From assembly GCA_022592445.1 (NCBI GenBank), contig JABYQR010000423.1:1-36789 (forward strand): a DNA stretch of 36,789 nt, given 5' to 3'. Position numbers and translations under genes: made by a program. This document shows, piece after piece, positions 31,696 to 36,789 of the stretch. The notes beneath the pieces are model-generated. The model was not told where the DNA came from, did no database searches, and saw only the letters and a list, made by a program, of their open reading frames with translations. This DNA is from Cytidiella melzeri (lineage: Eukaryota > Basidiomycota > Agaricomycetes > Polyporales > Irpicaceae). Numbering within the stretch: position 1 is the stretch's first letter; every line of letters begins with the position of its first letter.

Positions 31696-33122
31696 GCATT
31701 CTTTGTTGGTCAAAACGCTGATGATGCCGAGCATTGCATCTTCAACCTCAGCCTGCGTGTTGGTCAAGGCAGCACTGCCAAGGTCGTCGAGATGATTGGC
31801 TTTGTTGGTACCAAATTCCTCAAGGTTGTCATCAAGGATCTGCTTGAAGAAACTGAGGAGGTTACTTGAGCAGACGTCCGGGGTTGATACAAAGAATGAA
31901 ACACGGACTCACGTAGAAATAGCTTGTTTTGGTTGACCATTGAAGCGTTTGCGGATGTCCTGTAGCTGTTTGTCAACGGTCTTCCAATAATTTGCCTTAG
32001 CGGGGAGCTCCAGCAGCATGCGACGCTAGACACGATGAAAAGTAAACACTGCAAGAAAACTACTATTTGAAGATGAAGAGCACTTACAAGGAATGCAAAA
32101 CGAGCGAGCATCTGCACCGTAATATTAACACTGTTGAGATTCATGCTGGCAGTCCCCTTAAGCTTGGTAGCGTTGGAAACAAGAGTAAAGATATCGGAGA
32201 CATTCAGACGATCGCCGTCAGGGTTTTGTTGGTTCACAGTGCCCATCGACTCTGCAATCTGTGTGATATCGAGCTTGCTCAACAAATCATTGCAGAGATC
32301 GAAGCAATGACAAGATGCTCACCGCTAGCTTGATATGCCTGCGCCTGTCATTGAAGCGTTCATAAACGCGGGAACAGACGACGTGGTAATGGGTGGGATT
32401 CTCTTTGATCTCCGGCGTAAGGCCCCATTTTGGATGGCGTTTGAGGATGCTCTATGAAGCGTTAGTGAGTCACGGTTGATGTCTGAGGTCACGGCAACGT
32501 ACCAATACAATGCGAGCACCATCCTCAAGATACCCAGTTGCTTGCGGAGAGACCAAGGCGTTGTATGAATAAAGTTCAATTTTACCCTGTATTGGATATT
32601 ATTATATGGGACATTTGAGTGCGCTGAGTTACAGAGAACATACCTTGAGTACCTCCGGAAGCTTGAATGTAGCGTCAGCAGGCTGCATCTGGTCTACCTT
32701 TGTCATTGTTTGCAGGGAGAGACCGATGCTGAAGAGAATTTGCTCATTCAGAGGCATCTACACACGAGCCGTTAGTCAAACATTGGCTTATATGATACAC
32801 ATAGTACAGCTTCAATGGAGACACATACCTTTGAAGCAAATGCCAGAAGCTCGCTTTCCTTGTTGTCCAGCTTGAGCTTTCGAGCTACCCGTGTTAAAGT
32901 TTCACCAGTGTCATTGTCTCTGGGACGCTTGAAACCCACAATGATTGCTGCAACCGCTGCCTGAGAAGAAAGTGGCGAAGAGACAGGTGCCGCCGCAGGT
33001 TCTTGTGATAGACTCCCGGAGCTGGCAAGCTCGTCGTCTGCCGGTTGCGACAATGCAGGTGAGGTGGTGCGAGCTGGACGGTTGAGTTGCTCAGCCATCG
33101 TCATGCGTGATAGTGCAGCCAT
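31666..33122 (-). CDS. Transposon companion protein B, unknown function, copia-derived tail
   Basis: Homologue of companion A, divergent from transposase B. Exons: 33122-32829, 32757-32644, 32586-32509, 32451-32323, 32258-32088, 32025-31913, then 31852 into the copia LTR. It starts at ATG 33120-33122. The N-terminus is Ala/Ser/Pro-rich, followed by VGFKRPRDND, then RVARKLKLDNKESELLAFAS. The shared core is NVSDIFTLVSNATKLKG, RFAFL, ANYWKTVDKQLQDIRKRF and FFKQILDDN. Copia inserted in the last exon nine codons before the original stop; reading into the LTR adds GQLDRSGTG and a TAA at 31666-31668, so a protein of about 361 residues is still encoded (originally 360). Function unknown; no catalytic motif is visible. 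Confidence 0.78.
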
Positions 33123-33395
33123 GTTGAGAATTAGTAAAAGGATTTTTGAAGCGGCCAGTAAAGGGAGTTGAAGAAAACAAGAGTAAGAGGCAACAGGATG
33201 GTTTCCATACGTTCAAGTTGCAGCATTTTGTTCGGAAAAAAAGGCGCCTGCAGAAGAAAAATCCTGTCGTCATAGCGGAATTGATAACGTGTCACTGAAA
33301 CAAAAGACAAACCTGCGTCAGAGCAAACATCAATCTTTCTGCATTGGTGGCTGCGATATTGTGCCTCTCAAGTCTTGTATCCTTCAGAGCCAAGG
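33123..33395. promoter_or_regulatory. Bidirectional promoter region of element B
   Basis: A 273-bp non-coding stretch between the divergent start codons of companion B and transposase B, the counterpart of the 439-bp centre of element A. No obvious sequence similarity to that region and no clear TATA box. Confidence 0.5.
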
Positions 33396-34418
33396 ATGCC
33401 GCCAAAGCGCAAGCACAACGAGTTGAACGGTAAGCTCAGCTGTAAAAGAAAAGTGATGATTAGTGACCCGAGACAAAATTTTTGAAGGCGACTTTGTGGA
33501 TGTACCTGGCCAGCCAAACCACCTGCGCTGTGTACCTTGTTCAGAGCGGTCTGGAAAGCTACATAACATCACGCGAACACATATGAGTGACCACATTCGA
33601 ACAGAGAAGCACGTTACCGCGATGGCATGGAAATCCCAGCAAAATGCCAATGAGACCCCCATCATCCCCAATACAGTTGGCGCAACTGCATCACTTTCCC
33701 TTCCAGACATCCATCCGCATCGGCCTTATGCTCCTGTGGCCCGTGTTCGCTCTGAGAGTCCATCGAGTGTCCTTCAGAGGATGGATACCAACAAAGATGG
33801 TTTATTCCAAGATGACTGTGGTCAACCTATTCACTTTACAGCTGGTGAAGATGAGGAGCAAATCTTGAATCAGGCCTTGAACCAGCGTATCGAGGATCTC
33901 AACTGTTACTCACATGAAAGTCTTGGGAATTTTTGGGGTTCAAACACCGACACTGGAAGTATGTTTGACAACGAGGACGCAACATTATCAAATGTGGTTG
34001 GGGCACTAGAAACCATGGGTAAGCATTTGAAAGTACACTAATGCTGTGATTGACTTCTTATCCTCTACATTCAGATTTAGACGATGAGGAAGATGAGGAA
34101 ATTCTTGCAGAGCACAACGAGGCAGGACATGACAATCACAGATGGGCACCATATCAAACAAAGACAGTGAGTCGCGCTTCCGTGTCTGAGAATACAAGAA
34201 AGCTATCTCAACTCTCCCTGTAGATGTTTATGCTCGACTTCTTGGACAGTCTGCCTCGTCTGAGGCTGTCGGATGATCACCTAAAGACAATCATGTGGGT
34301 TATGAGAGAATGCGGGACACCTGACGTGCCATCGTTTTCCGCGTTACGAAAACTTCAAACCAAGCTCACCATGGATATGGGGATCCAGACAACTTGGCAT
34401 GTATCAACAATGGGAAAC
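33396..34418 (+). pseudogene. Tnp2/Plavaka-type transposase B, 5' part, cut by gypsy B
   Basis: Exons 33396-33429, 33473-34018, 34075-34166 and 34224-34418. It starts MPPKRKHNELN at ATG 33396-33398, giving a basic N-terminus like that of transposase A (MPVKKKLPE). A Cys2-His2 finger follows (RCVPC, then SDHIRTEKH), then acidic linkers and the block DFLDSLPRLRLSDDHLKTIM with ECGTPDVPSFSALRKLQ, matching transposase A exon 4. The first three introns match those of transposase A in position and phase. The coding frame runs into the gypsy B LTR at 34419 and stops after 12 codons. The rest of the gene should resume beyond the window. Confidence 0.75.
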
Positions 34419-35143
34419 TGTAACAGTAAGGTTACTACTCACCAGATAAGTTGATAAACTTGGGGAGATAATGTGTAATAGAGAGTTAGAGTGGTGGTGA
34501 GCGAAGTACTGGTGGGTACTGAGTAGTCCTGGTTCAACAGAGTGGATAAGACTGAGGGGATATGCCCTCAGGAGTGCCTCTATATATACATGAAGGGGAG
34601 GACCCCAGGTACTACCTTAAGACCCCTAATACCTACATGAGTAAGCGAAGTAATCTACCTTACTAAGCATGCCCTATGCCCTAGTGGTGCCACTTCAATA
34701 ATCAACCAATAGCAATTGTCCCCATGACCTGACCCCATGACCCAGCTCCAAGGCTAGACTTGTTCTAGCTTGTTCTAAGACAAGGCTAGACTTTTCCAGA
34801 AGGTTCTAAGAACTATGACATCATCTAATGGAATGTTCTATACTATGACATCATAGTTCCAGCATGTTCCACAATGTTCCAGAGAGTTCTATCATGTGAT
34901 ACACAGATAAGGAAAGGAGCGCATCAGCGCATCAGAGACAGAAGGCGCATCAGCGCATCAATTGATAGGCACTGAGAATAAGCGCCGGAATAGGCGCCTG
35001 ATAAGCGCCAGATAAGCGCTGGATAAGCGCCTAAATAGACGCCGGATAAGCGCTGGATAAGCGCTTGACAAGCGCTTAAATATTCCCAATAATACCGTTG
35101 CCTGGTAAGGCAAGTCTTGTAGAAACATTGAAAATCTGTGACA
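34419..35143 (-). repeat. gypsy B 3' LTR
   Basis: A 725-bp LTR with inverted tips (TGTAACAG at left, TGTCACAG on the other strand at right). A TATATATA box lies at 34581-34588. A cluster of GATAAGCGC units fills 34976-35080, and GCGCATCAGCGCATCA occurs twice (about 34919-34960). The next bases inward (TTACCCCCCCTTC) are the polypurine tract on the minus strand. Confidence 0.88.
34976..35080. repeat. GATAAGCGC array in gypsy B LTR
   Basis: About eight degenerate copies of (G)ATAAGCGC or ATAGGCGCC, spaced roughly 10-15 bp, several including the palindromes AGCGCT or GGCGCC. They lie at the sense 5' end of U3. A pair of similar units (ATAAGCGCT and ATAGGCGCC) lies at the same place in the gypsy A LTR (about 1869-1893). 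Confidence 0.65.
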
Positions 35144-35379
35144 TTACCCCCCCTTCTTGCTTTGAACTCCGTGCAAAGAGTTTTGAACGAACACCTTGGT
35201 CATTGAGTCCACTTTTTCACCATTGTCAAGAGGGTGCCTAAGCAGTTCCGAGTGACTCTAGCGGCTTCTACCGACGCCCCTGACGGGGTTCACACCTCAT
35301 TGGCTGATGGTAGTCTAGTCCGTACCCTCCTCGGTTGCGTCATTGGATCGTGGATGATCCTTGGTGTGTTGTTCGTGAC
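35144..35379 (-). other. gypsy B 3' untranslated region
   Basis: About 236 bp between the integrase stop and the 3' LTR, with the polypurine tract GAAGGGGGGG next to the LTR. No gene. Confidence 0.6.
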
Positions 35380-36774
35380 TTATACACAGTAAATCGTAGC
35401 TGAGCGAATAGCTCGGGGATGATCGTCGTAGAATTTCTTGATCGCTTCTTGAGCGTGCGTGATGTTTTCTACAGGTTCCCACGTGTCGTCGTTCGGTCCG
35501 TAGCCTTTCCAGCGTATGTAATACTGAAGCTTTTTGGCACGACCTGTACGTCTTGACTTGAGAATCTTCTCGACTTCGTATTCTTCTTCTCCGTCGATGA
35601 TATCTGGCGGAGGCATCTCCAGCTTTTGGCCTTCGAATTCAGGTTCGTTATACGGTACCAACTTGCTTGCATGGAATACAGGGTGTATCCTTGGTGAACG
35701 TTCGGGCCATTCCAGTCTGAATGTGACCGGCGAGAGCTTTTCAGCAATCTTGAATGGGCCGTAGTACTTGGCTGACAGCTTATGTCCAGATTTTTGGTAG
35801 TCTCTCAGATCTAGCATGACCTGATCGCCTTCGTTGAAGGGGACCTTCTGGACGTGCTTGTCATAGTACCACTTCATGCGTTCAGCCGCAAGTTGTAACG
35901 CCGCTTTAGCATGCTCTTGAGCTTGCAAGCGGTTCCACATGATGTCATTCATGTCAGACCTTTTCAGGTCCTTAGTGAGCGTTGGACCAGCTCTAGGGTG
36001 TCTGCCGTATTCGAGGTAGAAAGGCGAGTGCTTAGTTCCCTCGTGCGCTGCATTGTTGTATGCAAACTCAGCCGAACTGAGCAGTCTAGCCCAGTCGTCA
36101 TGTAGTTGATCAATGTAACAACGCAGGTACTGTTCGAGTGTTTGATTAACTCGTTCAGTTTGACCATCAGTCTGCGGATGATATGCAGTAGTCATTGTAG
36201 ATTCTATCCCTAGCATTTTACACCATTCCTGGAATAAATCTGCTGCGAATTGTGGACCTCGGTCGGAAATGATTTGCAAAGGTAACCCGTGAAGGGTCCA
36301 GACTCTCTCATAGAGTAGAGCTGCAAGGTCTTTTGCCGAGAACTCGTTTACAATAGGGAAGAAGTGCGCCCTTTTGGTGAGGCGGTCTACGACTACGCAG
36401 ATAGCATTGAAGCCATCAGACTCCGGTAACTGAGTAATCAAGTCGACAGTCATGATATCCCATGGTTCGGCCGGAACCGGATTAGGGATGAGTGGTCCAT
36501 AAGGCTGTTGCGGACGAGTCTTCATCCGTTGACATGTGTCACAGCCTGTCACGTATTTCTTGACATCAGTGGTTAAACCTGGCCACCAGTAGTTTCTCGA
36601 GATCAGTTCGTACGTTTTCCATCTGCCAGGATGTCCGGCAGAAGGTAGATTGTGATGCATCTGGATGATTTGGCGTCTCAGATCTAATTTCTGATCTTTG
36701 GGGATGTAGACTTTTCCACGGTATAGGAGTAATCCGTTCTCAAAATTCCATTCCTCTAGTGATTCTTGAACTCC
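35380..36774 (-). CDS. gypsy B pol, integrase and chromodomain part
   Basis: The 3' end of a gypsy polyprotein, open on the minus strand from 36774 to 35380. It covers the end of the RNase H-integrase linker (ENGLLLYRGKVYIPKD), the integrase zinc finger (HHNLPSAGHPGRWK, then CDTCQRMK), the catalytic core (TVDLITQLPESDGF, ISDRGPQFAADLF, NGQTERVNQTL), the SH3-like region (YYGPFKIAEKLSPVTFRLEW, HPVFHASKLVPY) and a C-terminal chromodomain (YEVEKILKSRR, YYIRWKGYGPNDDTWEPVEN). The core Asp, Asp and Glu are present. A TAG at 36775-36777 interrupts the frame just upstream, near the window edge, so this copy may be defective. The integrase inserts the cDNA; the chromodomain would guide it to modified chromatin. 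Confidence 0.9.
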   Translation of the reverse strand, partial: GVQESLEEWNFENGLLLYRGKVYIPKDQKLDLRRQIIQMHHNLPSAGHPGRWKTYELISRNYWWPGLTTDVKKYVTGCDTCQRMKTRPQQPYGPLIPNPVPAEPWDIMTVDLITQLPESDGFNAICVVVDRLTKRAHFFPIVNEFSAKDLAALLYERVWTLHGLPLQIISDRGPQFAADLFQEWCKMLGIESTMTTAYHPQTDGQTERVNQTLEQYLRCYIDQLHDDWARLLSSAEFAYNNAAHEGTKHSPFYLEYGRHPRAGPTLTKDLKRSDMNDIMWNRLQAQEHAKAALQLAAERMKWYYDKHVQKVPFNEGDQVMLDLRDYQKSGHKLSAKYYGPFKIAEKLSPVTFRLEWPERSPRIHPVFHASKLVPYNEPEFEGQKLEMPPPDIIDGEEEYEVEKILKSRRTGRAKKLQYYIRWKGYGPNDDTWEPVENITHAQEAIKKFYDDHPRAIRSATIYCV

Positions 36775-36789
36775 CTAGGACCAGAGTTA

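Larger units (their letters stand above)
23901..34418. mobile_element. CACTA-like transposon, element B (partial, nested insertions)
   Basis: A second copy of the transposase-plus-companion unit, inverted relative to element A, so that the two companion genes face each other. The companion lies at 31666-33122 (minus) and the transposase 5' half at 33396-34418 (plus). The copia element 23933-31695 interrupts the companion's last exon, and gypsy B interrupts the transposase at 34418. Its original extent minus insertions would run from somewhere in 23411-23900 to beyond the window. Protein sequence differs strongly from element A, so this is a different family member and not a recent duplicate. 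Confidence 0.65.
34419..36789 (-). mobile_element. Ty3/gypsy chromovirus, partial (gypsy B)
   Basis: A minus-strand element entering from the right edge; its 3' LTR is at 34419-35143. The five bases before it, GAAAC (34414-34418), should be the target duplication, but the other end is outside. Its LTR and integrase differ clearly from gypsy A, so it is a separate family. Confidence 0.9.

Noticed and set aside
33463..34041. Transposase B starting at the ATG near 33463
   Set aside because: An upstream exon starting MPPKRK with a proper intron mirrors transposase A, including intron phase.
1..36789. CRISPR array, tRNA or rRNA genes
   Set aside because: No regularly spaced repeat-spacer pattern, cloverleaf with A and B boxes, or rRNA-like sequence was seen; the arrays present are LTR-internal.

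Overview
This window comes from a filamentous basidiomycete, most likely an Agaricomycete. The protein-coding genes have many short introns (about 35-80 nt, GT-AG). The transposon set is the one typical of Agaricomycetes: chromodomain Ty3/gypsy, Ty1/copia, Tc1, a Harbinger-type MITE, and large multi-exon CACTA-like (Tnp2/Plavaka-type) elements. I cannot name the species. More than four fifths of the window is transposon, much of it nested. Only two ordinary host genes are visible, both on the minus strand: the 5' part of the GINS subunit SLD5 (30-660) and a complete RhoGEF with DH and PH domains (11015-15323).

Layout. 1-660: SLD5. 763-1178: Harbinger-like MITE with TTA target duplication. 1214-9020: complete Ty3/gypsy chromovirus (gypsy A, minus strand) with two 738-bp LTRs and TSD ACTTG. 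9210-10805: complete Tc1 element with TA duplication and a transposase that lacks its second catalytic Asp. 11015-15323: RhoGEF. About 15426-23407: element A, a CACTA/Plavaka-like transposon carrying a 13-exon transposase (minus) and a divergently transcribed companion gene (plus); a 646-bp CACTA MITE sits inside the transposase gene. From about 23411 rightward: element B, a second, diverged and inverted copy of the same two-gene unit, with companion minus and transposase plus. Element B is broken by a Ty1/copia element (23933-31695) and by a second gypsy chromovirus (gypsy B, 34419 to beyond the window). The copia element itself holds a solo LTR of the gypsy A family (24892-25690) and an unidentified 1.8-kb TG...CA insertion (28168-29991) carrying a 175-codon reading frame.

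Most interesting: both CACTA-like transposases are paired head to head with members of one uncharacterised protein family. The two companion proteins are strongly diverged, yet all six of their introns fall at matching positions and in matching phases, and both second exons are exactly 114 nt. This points to a stable two-gene transposon system (transposase plus unknown helical accessory protein) rather than chance neighbours.

Other notable signals: gypsy A appears to be self-primed (its primer-binding site is complementary to the predicted 5' end of its own RNA); copia has a primer-binding site matching the anticodon arm of initiator tRNA-Met; both elements have nearly identical LTRs but broken reading frames; and both host genes have a DNA-transposon end 103 bp upstream of their start codon. 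All splice sites were placed by eye from GT-AG signals and family resemblance; no alignment or database search was run.
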